Part shown: piece after piece, positions 1 through 7,343 of the stretch
How positions within the stretch are numbered: the first letter of the stretch is position 1
How the letters are laid out: each line of letters starts with the position of its first letter
Origin: an uncultured Rhodocyclaceae bacterium
Lineage (GTDB): Bacteria > Pseudomonadota > Gammaproteobacteria > Burkholderiales > Rhodocyclaceae
Assembly (NCBI GenBank): GCA_903930805.1
Contig: CAIYZZ010000016.1
Coordinates: 1-11,792, forward strand
Direction: 5' to 3'
DNA length: 11,792 nt
Program-made: the position numbers and the translations under genes
The notes under the pieces: model-generated
Told to the model about the DNA's origin: nothing
Databases searched by the model: none
What the model saw: only the letters and a program-made list of their open reading frames with translations

Positions 1-440
1 GCTGTGCCTTCGCCATCATTCCTGATGCGCGCCTGCGGCGGAATTTTCTTGCCGCCATGCACGGCATCGTGCCGCATGCCAACGTGCTGGGACTGGCCGC
101 CTGCGAGGCCGCCTATCGGGATGGCGGCGCGTGGCGTGCGCAACTCCTCGATACTCTGCGCGGCAACGCTGCCCGCGTCGAACAGGTCATCAACGGCTTG
201 CCAGCGCTCACGATGACACGCGTGGAGGCAACCTTCCTGGCCTGGATAGACTGTGCTGGGCTGGGTATCGAGCATCCTGCCACGCTGTTCGAACAGGCGG
301 GTGTCGGCCTGTCGGCTGGCGCAGATTTCGGGCCGGGGCGCGCTTACGCGCAATACGTGCGACTTAACTTCGGTACTACTCGTGCCCTGCTTGACGAGGC
401 GCTCGCGCGTATCGGTAAGGCCTGCGCCTCCGTAAGTTAG
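1..440 (+). CDS. MalY/PatB-type cystathionine beta-lyase, C-terminal part (5' end outside window)
   Basis: This is the last 145 residues of a fold-type I PLP-dependent aminotransferase-like C-S lyase. The reading frame is already open at the window edge (first full codon at base 3) and ends in TAG at 438-440. The visible part has the small-domain features of the MalY/PatB group: an HGIVPHANVLG stretch (about residues 20-30 of the fragment), a WIDC segment, a loop with GVGLSAGADFG, and the terminal VRLNFGTTR, where the RLNFG arginine is the expected ligand of the substrate alpha-carboxylate. In the family these cytoplasmic enzymes cleave cystathionine or cysteine-type thioethers, giving homocysteine or sulfide plus pyruvate and ammonia. 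The PLP lysine lies upstream of the window, so activity cannot be checked. It converges on the GGDEF-EAL gene with only 25 bp between stops and no clear terminator hairpin. Substrate is uncertain; family assignment is fairly secure. Confidence 0.87.
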   Translation, partial: CAFAIIPDARLRRNFLAAMHGIVPHANVLGLAACEAAYRDGGAWRAQLLDTLRGNAARVEQVINGLPALTMTRVEATFLAWIDCAGLGIEHPATLFEQAGVGLSAGADFGPGRAYAQYVRLNFGTTRALLDEALARIGKACASVS

Positions 441-465
441 AAAAGTCGGTGCTGGCGGGACGGCG

Positions 466-2541
466 TCAGCCCACCACGCTTCGGTTCATTTGCAGCGTGC
501 GGCCCTCGCGCAGCATGGCCTCGAACTTGTCCGCTGGCACCGGCGCCGAGAAATAATAGCCCTGGATTTCATGACAGCCCAGGCCTTCGAGATAGGCAAG
601 CTGTGCCGCCGTCTCGACACCTTCGGCGATGACGCGGTGGCCAAGGCTTTTTGCCATGCTGATGATCGCGCCGGCAATGGCGCAATCGTCGCTGTCGGCG
701 GGAATACCCCGGATGAAAGACTGGTCGATCTTCAGGGTGTCGATGGGGAAGCGCTTGAGGTAGGAGAGGCTCGAATAGCCGGTACCGAAATCGTCGAGGG
801 CCAGTGTCACGCCCAGCACCGTGAGCGCATCCATCATGGCGATCACTTCCTCGCTGCTGTGGGTGAGCATGCCCTCGGTGATTTCGAGTTCGATCCATTC
901 CGGCGGGACGCCGTGGCTTGTCAGCAGCGCCGCGACACGTGTTGCCAGCGTGGGAGAAAAGTCGCGCGCCGACAGGTTGATGGCGACTTTGAGGACGGGC
1001 AATCCGGCGGCGTACCAAAGATGGGCCTGCCGTAGCGCCGCTTCGAGCACCCAGGCGGACAGCCTCACTACCAGGCCGGATTCCTCTGCGATGGGAATGA
1101 AATCGCCGGGCGACACCATGCCGCGCGTCGGGTGGTGCCAGCGTACCAAGGCTTCGACACCGATGATGCGACCACTGGCGATATCGACCTTGGGCTGGTA
1201 GTGCAACAAAAGTTCGTCGTTCTCGATGCCATGCCGCAAACTGGATTCAATTTGCAGACGATCGAGCGTGCGCTGGTTCATCTCGTGGCTATAGAAAACG
1301 TAGCCGGTCTGGCCGCTTTGCTTGGCGCGATACATGGCGATGTCGGCCATGCGTAGCAGCGCTTCGGTATCGAAGCCGTCGCGAGGATAAGCGCTGATGC
1401 CGATGGAGGCGCCCATCTGGAGTTCGTTCTCTTCGATCCAGAAGGATGGATCGAGTGCCGCAAGAATCTTCTGGGCAACGACGGCCGCATGCTCGCGCTC
1501 GGTGATATCGAAGAGTGCGATGACGAACTCATCCCCTCCCAGTCGCGCCACCACGTCCGCCGAGCGTACTGCGGTGCGCAGGCGCCCGGCAACCTGCTGC
1601 AGCAGGAGGTCGCCGATGGCATGGCCCAGCGTGTCGTTGATTGGCTTGAAGCGATTGAGGTCGACGAACAGGATGGCGCCGTGCAAGCTGTTGCGTCGCG
1701 CCTCGGCCAGTGCCTGATCGACCAGCTGGTAGAGCAGGGAGCGGTTGGGCAAGCCGGTCAGATCGTCATAGTAGGCGAGGTGGTGGATGCGATCCTCCGC
1801 CTGTTTGCGCTCGGTCATGTCGGTGAAGATCGAGAAATAGTGGCTGACCTGCCCATCGTGGTTTCTCACCAAACTGATCGAGGCCCAACTGGGGAAGTCT
1901 TCGCCGTTCTTGCGCCGCGTCCAGACCTCGCCATGCCAGCCGCCGTCCTGCTCGACATGCACCCAGATGTTGTCGTAGAACTCGGCGGGGTGGCGGTCAG
2001 AGCGCAGGATTGCCGGTGTCTGGCCGACGATCTCCTCCTGGCTGTAGCCGGTGATCTCGCTGAATGCCTGGTTGACGGAAAGAATGCGCCGCGACGCATC
2101 GGTGATGAGGATGCTTTCCTCACTGTGATTGAAGATGCGCGACTGCAGGCGCATGGTCTTTTCCGCCTCGACGCGTGCGGTGATGTCCGATAGATAACCG
2201 ATCAAACCGCAGGGATCGCCTTGCTCATCACGCATCAGCGAGAGTTGCAGGCTGGCCCAGAAAACCTCGCCCGACTTGCGACGCCGGCGCACCTCCATCT
2301 CGCGGCCACCATGGCCGAGAAAAGCGTCACGAATACCTTCGCTGTCGTCCTCGGCATCCGGATCTGCATAAAGAAAGAGGATGTGTTTGCCAACCGCCTC
2401 GGCCGCGCTGTAGCCGAATAGCTGTTCTGCGCTCTTGTTCCAGCCGGTGACATAACCGGCCAGATCCATGGTGATGATCGATTCGCGAATCTGGTCGAAG
2501 ATCTGCGCCTGAGTGGCGTGGTCGAAACCGCCGGCCGCCAT
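466..2541 (-). CDS. PAS-PAS-GGDEF-EAL cyclic-di-GMP signalling protein
   Basis: Predicted 691-residue cytoplasmic sensor that makes and/or breaks c-di-GMP; no membrane segment is visible. Order: PAS/PAC 1 (about 10-128), PAS/PAC 2 (about 135-250), GGDEF (about 255-420), EAL (about 430-680). The GGDEF motif is intact (335-339) and is preceded at the normal five-residue distance by an RSAD inhibitory site (326-329), suggesting product feedback. The EAL domain keeps its catalytic and metal ligands: EAL 463-465, N522 in NLS, EITE 553-556, DDFGTGYSS 583-591, K604, AEGVE 639-643, Q660 in QGYYF. Both activities are therefore plausible. An in-frame ATG 20 codons upstream (2601) exists, but 2541 is preferred: it overlaps the upstream stop as TAATG, has an AAGGAAG ribosome site 4 nt away, and the extra residues are low-complexity shadow of the HDOD gene. 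The ligand sensed by the PAS domains cannot be told from sequence. Confidence 0.95.
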   Translation of the reverse strand: MAAGGFDHATQAQIFDQIRESIITMDLAGYVTGWNKSAEQLFGYSAAEAVGKHILFLYADPDAEDDSEGIRDAFLGHGGREMEVRRRRKSGEVFWASLQLSLMRDEQGDPCGLIGYLSDITARVEAEKTMRLQSRIFNHSEESILITDASRRILSVNQAFSEITGYSQEEIVGQTPAILRSDRHPAEFYDNIWVHVEQDGGWHGEVWTRRKNGEDFPSWASISLVRNHDGQVSHYFSIFTDMTERKQAEDRIHHLAYYDDLTGLPNRSLLYQLVDQALAEARRNSLHGAILFVDLNRFKPINDTLGHAIGDLLLQQVAGRLRTAVRSADVVARLGGDEFVIALFDITEREHAAVVAQKILAALDPSFWIEENELQMGASIGISAYPRDGFDTEALLRMADIAMYRAKQSGQTGYVFYSHEMNQRTLDRLQIESSLRHGIENDELLLHYQPKVDIASGRIIGVEALVRWHHPTRGMVSPGDFIPIAEESGLVVRLSAWVLEAALRQAHLWYAAGLPVLKVAINLSARDFSPTLATRVAALLTSHGVPPEWIELEITEGMLTHSSEEVIAMMDALTVLGVTLALDDFGTGYSSLSYLKRFPIDTLKIDQSFIRGIPADSDDCAIAGAIISMAKSLGHRVIAEGVETAAQLAYLEGLGCHEIQGYYFSAPVPADKFEAMLREGRTLQMNRSVVG

Positions 2542-3731
2542 TACGCTTCCTTGCTCACCTGAACCGCCCAGCTGGCCGCTTCGATAAGTGCCGTGGCCCA
2601 TTCTTCAGCAGAAATTTCGCTGTTGGCGAGCGCGGTTGCCAGCAGCGCGTCAGGGGGGCCTTCACCGGTTATCACGGCATTCAGTAGTCCGCCGAGCTGG
2701 CTGCTGCCTGCATCGTTGTCGGTAAGTGCCTGCACGACATCTTCGGGCAGGCTAAGGGGCGCGATGACCTCCAAGACCGGTATGCCGAACAACGCTTCGA
2801 GTAGTGAAAACATACCGACCATATAGGCGTGATCCTGTGCATCTCGCGCCAGACGGCGGCGCTTTGCTAGGGCTTCCATCAGGCCCGCGCGCAGGGCGGC
2901 GCGCGGCAGCAGGGGGCTGGCGGTTGTACTCCCCTGCGACCTTGTGTACAGCAATAACTGTAGCCAGCGCTGTAATTGGCGCCGCCCCAGTAGCGTTATG
3001 GCCTGGTTAAAGTTGGTGATTTTCTGGGTAGAGGCAAAGGCAACGGAGTTGACCAGTTTCAGCAGATGGTAGGAAAGATTGGTATCACGCTTGATTACGG
3101 CCCCCAGATCGGCCGAGTCGGCGTCCGAGGTGACGAGCGACAAGAGCTTGAGCAATAGACCACGGGTAGTCGGGTCGCCCTTGGGCATCGGGGCGGCACG
3201 GCCGGCAAGGTGTCCGGCCAGCCAGTGGAATTTGCAGGAACCGGGGCAGACATTTTCCGTCGTGCCGAGCGCAAGGTGAGGGCCGGGCAACTGGTGCAGC
3301 CAGTCGTCAAAGCCGGCGGGCATGACGTGCCCCGGGCAGGCAACGGCGAGCGAGGCGACTTGGGCGCACCAAGTGGTTGCGGTCGCGCCGGCCGCCGGCA
3401 AGCCCGACGCCATCAGGCCGAACCCGGCCGCGTGCAGGGCCGCCAGATGCTCATGGGAAGCTGTATCGGTGGCAACCTCTACCGGAAAACGCAGGATCAG
3501 GCGACCCGCTGGCAAGTTGCCGCCCAGCACCGGGTCGACCTGCATAGGATCAGTATGGGCAACGCAGGACACGATTTCAAGGAGCTTGGGTAGCGCGCAG
3601 TCGTGCAGGAGTCGCGCGAGCTCATGTCCCTGCAGAGGCTTGTCCGCCTCCAGCAACAGGGCGACCCAGGCATTGTTGGAATCCGTGACCGGTTGCAGGG
3701 TGATCAACGGGAGTGTGTCGGATGAACTCAT
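2541..3731 (-). CDS. HDOD-domain protein with degenerate EAL-like N-terminus (YuxH-type)
   Basis: Predicted 396 residues. The C-terminal half (about 188-395) is an HDOD domain: LLKLLSLV, then a SADLGAVIKRDTNLSYHLLKLVNS segment (split here between 206 and 229), then QAITLLGRRQLQRW (243-256) and YMVGMFSLLEALFGIP (303-318). These are the hallmarks of the EAL-plus-modified-HD-GYP (YuxH) architecture. The N-terminal half looks like a decayed EAL domain: LQPVTDSNNAWVALLLE (12-28) sits where the QPI...YELL/EAL motif belongs but lacks the Glu; LPAGRLILRFPVE (73-85) aligns with the EITE region; GLMASGLP (105-112) replaces the metal-binding DDF; WLAGHLAGRAAP (170-181) replaces QGYFF. Catalysis is therefore unlikely and a scaffold or adaptor role is inferred. 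Start chosen at 3731 (MSSSDTLP) over a longer in-frame ATG at 3899, which would run into the folate gene; the ribosome site is weak (AGG about 9 nt upstream). Its stop overlaps the GGDEF-EAL start. Confidence 0.85.
   Translation of the reverse strand: MSSSDTLPLITLQPVTDSNNAWVALLLEADKPLQGHELARLLHDCALPKLLEIVSCVAHTDPMQVDPVLGGNLPAGRLILRFPVEVATDTASHEHLAALHAAGFGLMASGLPAAGATATTWCAQVASLAVACPGHVMPAGFDDWLHQLPGPHLALGTTENVCPGSCKFHWLAGHLAGRAAPMPKGDPTTRGLLLKLLSLVTSDADSADLGAVIKRDTNLSYHLLKLVNSVAFASTQKITNFNQAITLLGRRQLQRWLQLLLYTRSQGSTTASPLLPRAALRAGLMEALAKRRRLARDAQDHAYMVGMFSLLEALFGIPVLEVIAPLSLPEDVVQALTDNDAGSSQLGGLLNAVITGEGPPDALLATALANSEISAEEWATALIEAASWAVQVSKEA
2546..2552 (-). promoter_or_regulatory. Ribosome binding site of the GGDEF-EAL gene inside the HDOD gene end
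   Basis: On the minus strand AAGGAAG lies 4 nt before the ATG at 2541-2539. That ATG shares bases with the TAA stop of the HDOD gene (TAATG). The site decides the start of the GGDEF-EAL gene and implies translational coupling by reinitiation. Confidence 0.7.
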
Positions 3732-3766
3732 GCTGCTATACCTATACCGTGTGGCCAGCGGGAACG

Positions 3767-3784
3767 CGTCCGCATGATCGGACG
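3767..3784 (-). other. Small perfect hairpin in the leader before the HDOD gene
   Basis: CGTCCG at 3767-3772 and CGGACG at 3779-3784 form a 6-bp perfect stem with the 6-nt loop CATGAT. It lies in the 67-nt gap between the folate cyclo-ligase stop and the HDOD start, about 36 nt before that start on the minus strand. No T-run follows on either strand, so an intrinsic terminator is unlikely. It could damp read-through, protect an mRNA end, or be chance. Confidence 0.3.
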
Positions 3785-3798
3785 GAACCCATAGAAAA

Positions 3799-4407
3799 TC
3801 AAGGGGTATGCTTGGTTTGCCTGGGGCGCAAACCGTTTTCCGTGACGATAACATCGAGCGGAATATCATGCGTGGCGGGGCGGATGCTGTCGACGGCACT
3901 CAGTTCGAAGCCGACACCGACCGTCAGCGGGCGGGGAGCGCATGCCGCCAGCGTGCGGTCGAAGTAGCCACCGCCGTAGCCCAGTCGGTAGCTCGCGGCG
4001 TCGAAGGCCACCAGCGGCAGCAATACGACATCGGGCACCGGGATTGCGTCGGTGACCGGTACGGGGATGCCGTGCGGGTCGGCCGTCATTGGTGCATCCG
4101 GCCACCAGGCGCGGAACTGCATGGGCGCCGCTGTTGTCACAACGACAGGCATGGCGGCGCGCCAGCCGGCATTCAGGAGTTGAGTCACCAGTGCGCGGCA
4201 GTCCACTTCGGCACGGACTGGCCAGCAGAAGGCAATGACGCCAGCCGGGTATGGCAGCAGCAGGTGGGCAAGATGGTCGAGAACCCGTGCGCTGGCAGCG
4301 TAGTGGTCGACAGCCGGCAAGGACATTCGCGCCGCGATCTTTTCCTGACGCAGCGCAGTGCGGAAAGCGGCGGAATTAACGGCAAAATCGCCGGTTTGAT
4401 TGGTCAT
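3799..4407 (-). CDS. ygfA: 5-formyltetrahydrofolate cyclo-ligase
   Basis: Predicted 202 residues, the usual size for this family (also called 5,10-methenyltetrahydrofolate synthetase; E. coli YgfA/Fau). It converts 5-formyl-THF to 5,10-methenyl-THF using ATP in the cytoplasm, returning a storage or inhibitory folate to one-carbon metabolism. The signature is clear near 131-151: PLVAFDAASYRLGYGGGYFD followed by R, the nucleotide/phosphate-binding loop. The N-terminal LRQEKIAARMSL helix (19-30) and the late GFELSAVDSIRPATHDIPLD (167-184, with the HD pair) also fit. Start 4407 (MTNQTGDF) is chosen because it gives the family length; the longer open frame up to 4839 only mirrors the slt gene on the other strand. 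No strong ribosome site is visible. It heads a minus-strand run with the HDOD and GGDEF-EAL genes 67 nt downstream and diverges from slt, with about 33 bp between start codons. A metabolic link to c-di-GMP is not implied. Confidence 0.93.
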   Translation of the reverse strand: MTNQTGDFAVNSAAFRTALRQEKIAARMSLPAVDHYAASARVLDHLAHLLLPYPAGVIAFCWPVRAEVDCRALVTQLLNAGWRAAMPVVVTTAAPMQFRAWWPDAPMTADPHGIPVPVTDAIPVPDVVLLPLVAFDAASYRLGYGGGYFDRTLAACAPRPLTVGVGFELSAVDSIRPATHDIPLDVIVTENGLRPRQTKHTP

Positions 4408-4425
4408 GGCGCGCGTAAAACCGTG

Positions 4426-4434
4426 TGCTAGTCT
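4426..4434 (+). promoter_or_regulatory. Possible extended -10 promoter element for slt
   Basis: TGCTAGTCT matches a TGnTAnnnT extended -10. It lies in the short divergent gap, and no good -35 is visible at the right distance. If used, transcription would begin at about 4441, next to the first possible slt ATG, which would favour the second ATG at 4462 or a nearly leaderless message. Weak evidence. Confidence 0.2.
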
Positions 4435-4440
4435 GAGGGG

Positions 4441-6438
4441 ATGATAGCCAAAAATATCACCATGAAACATTTGATCGCACTGAAGATCGTGCCGAGCCTG
4501 CTCGTTGGCTTGTTTGTCGCCCTGCCGGCGCTGGCCCAACCCGGCTCTCCCCCCGGCCACCCGGAGGATGCCAGTTTTATCGCTGCGCGCGAGGCTTTTT
4601 CCCGTGGCGATCGGGTGAAGCTCACGCGCGCCCTCGCCAGCCTCAAGACGCACCCGCTCCAGCCGTGGGCGACGTACTACCAACTCGTCCAGCGGCTTGA
4701 GGACGGTACGGATGCCGGCGTTGCCGAGTTCGCCGACCTGCATGCGGGCAGCTATCTGGGTGAAAAAATGCGCGGTGACTGGTTGAAATGGCTGATGCGC
4801 CGCGAAGACTGGAGCGAGGCACGCATCCAGTTCGCGCATCTGCAGCGACCGGATGCAGAGGCGAACTGCCGCGGGCTCGATGTACGTCTGCGCTTGGGCG
4901 AACCCGAAGCGAGTGGAGATGCGCGTGCGCTGCTTGGATCGGCCGCCCCGCTGGCCGAAAGTTGTTTGCCCCCGCTGGCCCGTTTAGCTGCTGCGGGCGA
5001 GTTGTCTGCGGATGCTCTGTGGGAGCGCTTGCGCCGCCAGTTGGCGCTCGGCAAGCTCAAGGAGGCGCGGACTATCGCCGTTTGGCTGCAGGATGCGGAG
5101 GAGCCATCCTGGCGCACGGTCGAGGTGATTGCCGAACACCCGGCGAAATATCTGGCCAAATTGCCGGAGCATTATGCTGCCAGCCGCCGTGGGCGTGAAC
5201 TCGCTGCCTTTGCAGTCGTGCGCATGGCACGTGCCGACGCCCGTGTTGCTGCCATGCGCTGGCAGGAGATCGAAAATCATTTCAGTGCTGCCGAGCGTGG
5301 CTTCGTCCGGGGGCGTCTGGCACTGGCCGCCGCGATGACCCACCAGCCAGAAGCCACAGCATGGTTCGATCAGGCGACGGCTTTGGGTGCGCTGCTGGAC
5401 GAGGAGCAACACGCTTGGCGCGTCCGCGCTGCACTGCGCGCGGGCCAATGGCCCGCAGTGGCGAATGCCATTGTGGCCATGCCGGAAAACCAGCAAGCCC
5501 AACCCGAGTGGACCTACTGGAGCGCCCGTGCCCATGCCGCCACCGGCAACACCGAAGGAGCGCAAACGTTGTATGCGCGCATTGCCGGTCAGCCGACCTT
5601 CTACGGCATTCTTGCCGGCGAAGCGCTCGGCAAGAGCTATGCGCTGCCGCCGCGCGCACTGCCGCCGAGCGCTGGCGAACTCGCTGCAGCGGCAACGCAT
5701 CCGGGGCTCGCCCGAGGTTTGGCGCTGATTCGGCTCGATATGCGCATCGAAGGTATCCGCGAATGGAACTGGGCGCTCGCTAGTCTCAACGACCGGCAAC
5801 TGCTGGCGGCTGCCGAGCTCGCGCGCCGGAACGATGTCATCGACCGCGCGATCAACACCGCCGACCGCACGCAGGCGGAACATGATTACGCGCAGCGCTA
5901 TCCGACGCCCTTTCTGACGAAGATCGAGCCGCGTGCGCGTGAGGTCAATCTCGATCCGGCCTGGGTCTACGGCCTGATGCGACAGGAAAGCCGTTTCATC
6001 ATGGATGCGAAATCGAGCGTGGGCGCCAAGGGCCTGATGCAGTTGATGCCGGCCACCGCGAAATGGGTGGCCAAGAAAATTGGCATGAACGATTTTCATC
6101 CGGCCAAGGTGACCCAGATGGATACCAACGTCACCCTCGGTACCAACTACATGCGGATGGTGCTGAACAGTCTCGACGATCATCCCGTGCTTGCCTCGGC
6201 GGCTTACAACGCCGGCCCGGGCCGGGCGCGCAAATGGCGCGCCGAAACGTCGCTCGAAGGCGCGATCTACGCCGAATCGATTCCATTCAACGAGACGCGC
6301 GACTACGTCAAGAAGGTGATGGCCAACGCCATGAGTTATGCCGCCCTGATGGGCGGTCCGACACCGTCCCTGACCACCCGGATCGGCACGATTCGCCCCC
6401 GTGGCTTCAGTGATGGCACCGCCGAGGATCTTCCGTGA
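4441..6438 (+). CDS. slt: Soluble lytic murein transglycosylase (Slt70-like)
   Basis: Predicted 665 residues, close to E. coli Slt70. It cleaves the MurNAc-GlcNAc bond of peptidoglycan with 1,6-anhydro ring formation, in the periplasm. The N-terminus is a signal peptide: a basic start, a hydrophobic stretch IVPSLLVGLFVALPALA and an ALA-QP cleavage site near residue 32. Residues about 40-470 are a long alpha-helical, Ala/Arg/Trp-rich region expected to form the superhelical ring. The catalytic domain is about 490-640 with the acid/base Glu in RQES (E516), GLMQLMP (531-537), AAYNAGPGR (587-595) and ETRDYVKKV (618-626), all intact. Two starts are possible, 4441 and 4462 (MKHLIALK). The GAGGGG before 4441 is too close to be an ideal ribosome site, and either start leaves a functional signal peptide. 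It overlaps the next gene by GTGA (6435-6438). The open frames on the opposite strand here are shadows. Confidence 0.95.
   Translation: MIAKNITMKHLIALKIVPSLLVGLFVALPALAQPGSPPGHPEDASFIAAREAFSRGDRVKLTRALASLKTHPLQPWATYYQLVQRLEDGTDAGVAEFADLHAGSYLGEKMRGDWLKWLMRREDWSEARIQFAHLQRPDAEANCRGLDVRLRLGEPEASGDARALLGSAAPLAESCLPPLARLAAAGELSADALWERLRRQLALGKLKEARTIAVWLQDAEEPSWRTVEVIAEHPAKYLAKLPEHYAASRRGRELAAFAVVRMARADARVAAMRWQEIENHFSAAERGFVRGRLALAAAMTHQPEATAWFDQATALGALLDEEQHAWRVRAALRAGQWPAVANAIVAMPENQQAQPEWTYWSARAHAATGNTEGAQTLYARIAGQPTFYGILAGEALGKSYALPPRALPPSAGELAAAATHPGLARGLALIRLDMRIEGIREWNWALASLNDRQLLAAAELARRNDVIDRAINTADRTQAEHDYAQRYPTPFLTKIEPRAREVNLDPAWVYGLMRQESRFIMDAKSSVGAKGLMQLMPATAKWVAKKIGMNDFHPAKVTQMDTNVTLGTNYMRMVLNSLDDHPVLASAAYNAGPGRARKWRAETSLEGAIYAESIPFNETRDYVKKVMANAMSYAALMGGPTPSLTTRIGTIRPRGFSDGTAEDLP
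6424..6427 (+). promoter_or_regulatory. Ribosome binding site supporting the GTG start at 6435
   Basis: GAGG lies 7 nt before the GTG at 6435, inside the last codons of slt. It supports the GTG start and the 4-base overlap with the slt TGA stop. Confidence 0.55.
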
Positions 6439-7340
6439 AGAATGTTTTGTTGATTGGCGGTACCGGCTATCTTGGCGGTGCTGTGGCATGCCGTCTCGCT
6501 GGCGCCGACTTTTCCGGAGAGCGCCGTCCCGCTCTCAACTATTCTCTGACCCTGCCGACACGCCGTCGTGAGCGCGTCAAGCATCTCGCTGTGTTGCCTG
6601 CAGCACGCATCGTCGAAGCCGATGTGCATGACGAGGCTACGCTGGCACGCCTGATGGTCGGGCAGGATGTGGTGATCAACCTGGTGGGCATCCTCAAGGG
6701 CAATTTTCAGCGTACCCATGCTGAATTGCCGGGAAAGATCGGACGCGCCGCGCACTCCGCCGGCGTGTCGCGCCTCGTGCACATCTCTGCGCTGGCCGCC
6801 GCTACTGATGCGCCCTCCGACTATCTGCGCAGCAAAGCGGCCGGCGAAGCCGCACTGAAGGCCGCCTATCCGGAGGTGACGATCTTCCAGCCCTCGGTGA
6901 TTTTCGGCCGTGGCGATGCATTCCTCACGCTTTTTGCCGGTCTGCTGAAGCTTGCGCCCATCGTCCCGCTTGCCTGCCCCGGCGCGCAATTCCAGCCGGT
7001 CTGGCTGGAGGATGTCGTGTCGGCAGTGGTCGCCAGCCTCGATCATCCTGAAAGCCGTGGCCAGACCTACCCGCTGTGCGGCCCACGCGTCTATACCCTG
7101 CGCGAGCTCGTCGCCTACACCGGCAAGATCAGTGGTCATCCGCGCCCCATTCTTGGCCTGCCGCACGGTTTGTCGTATCTTCAAGCCTGGGCCATGGAGT
7201 TTGTTCCCAACGGTCCGATGACGCGCGACAACGTGCGCTCCATGTCGGTACCCAGCACCTGCCCCGCCGGTTGCGTACTGCCCTTCGGCCTCAAGTCGAT
7301 GCCGCTGGAAGCCATTGCGCCGCAGTATCTCGCCGGCTGA
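6435..7340 (+). CDS. NDUFA9-like NAD(P)-binding atypical SDR protein
   Basis: Predicted 301 residues, a Rossmann-fold atypical short-chain dehydrogenase related to the complex I accessory subunit NDUFA9 and to NAD(P)H-binding epimerase-like proteins. Visible: the nucleotide loop GGTGYLG (8-14), PTRRRERVKHL (41-51), whose arginines suggest NADP preference, EADVHD (61-66), NLVGIL (82-87), and a candidate YxxxK pair in SDYLRSK (Y130, K134). No signal peptide or membrane segment. The stretch around residues 23-38, between the first helix and the second strand, looks longer than I remember for homologues. In bacteria these proteins are usually not part of complex I; the substrate is unknown. The gene starts with GTG, overlaps slt by 4 bases and ends 3 bases before cca, so the three are almost certainly co-transcribed and coupled. 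The cluster order slt, NDUFA9-like, cca is one I recall from other betaproteobacteria. Confidence 0.88.
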   Translation: MKNVLLIGGTGYLGGAVACRLAGADFSGERRPALNYSLTLPTRRRERVKHLAVLPAARIVEADVHDEATLARLMVGQDVVINLVGILKGNFQRTHAELPGKIGRAAHSAGVSRLVHISALAAATDAPSDYLRSKAAGEAALKAAYPEVTIFQPSVIFGRGDAFLTLFAGLLKLAPIVPLACPGAQFQPVWLEDVVSAVVASLDHPESRGQTYPLCGPRVYTLRELVAYTGKISGHPRPILGLPHGLSYLQAWAMEFVPNGPMTRDNVRSMSVPSTCPAGCVLPFGLKSMPLEAIAPQYLAG

Positions 7341-7343
7341 ACC

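Noticed and set aside
441..465. Terminator between the MalY-like and GGDEF-EAL genes
   Set aside because: Only a 4-bp GCTG/CAGC pairing and no T-run on either strand; not convincing.
1489..2193. A 234-codon open frame on the plus strand inside the GGDEF-EAL gene
   Set aside because: It mirrors the PAS/GGDEF coding region; Val/Ala/Asp-rich product with no domain.
3732..3899. N-terminal extension of the EAL-like/HDOD protein to an ATG at 3899
   Set aside because: The extension overlaps the end of the folate gene and encodes unrelated low-complexity sequence; the domain starts right after 3731.
4408..4461. A 6S RNA gene next to the folate cyclo-ligase, as in the E. coli ssrS-ygfA pair
   Set aside because: Only 33-54 bp lie upstream of the gene before slt begins, far too short for a 6S RNA of about 180 nt.
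4408..4839. N-terminal extension of the folate cyclo-ligase to an ATG at 4839
   Set aside because: The extra 144 residues would lie opposite slt, have no family counterpart, and make the protein far longer than normal.
4984..6489. A 501-codon open frame on the minus strand opposite slt
   Set aside because: The plus strand encodes a complete Slt with all catalytic motifs. The antisense frame has a low-complexity Arg/His-rich product with no recognisable motif, typical of high-GC shadow frames.
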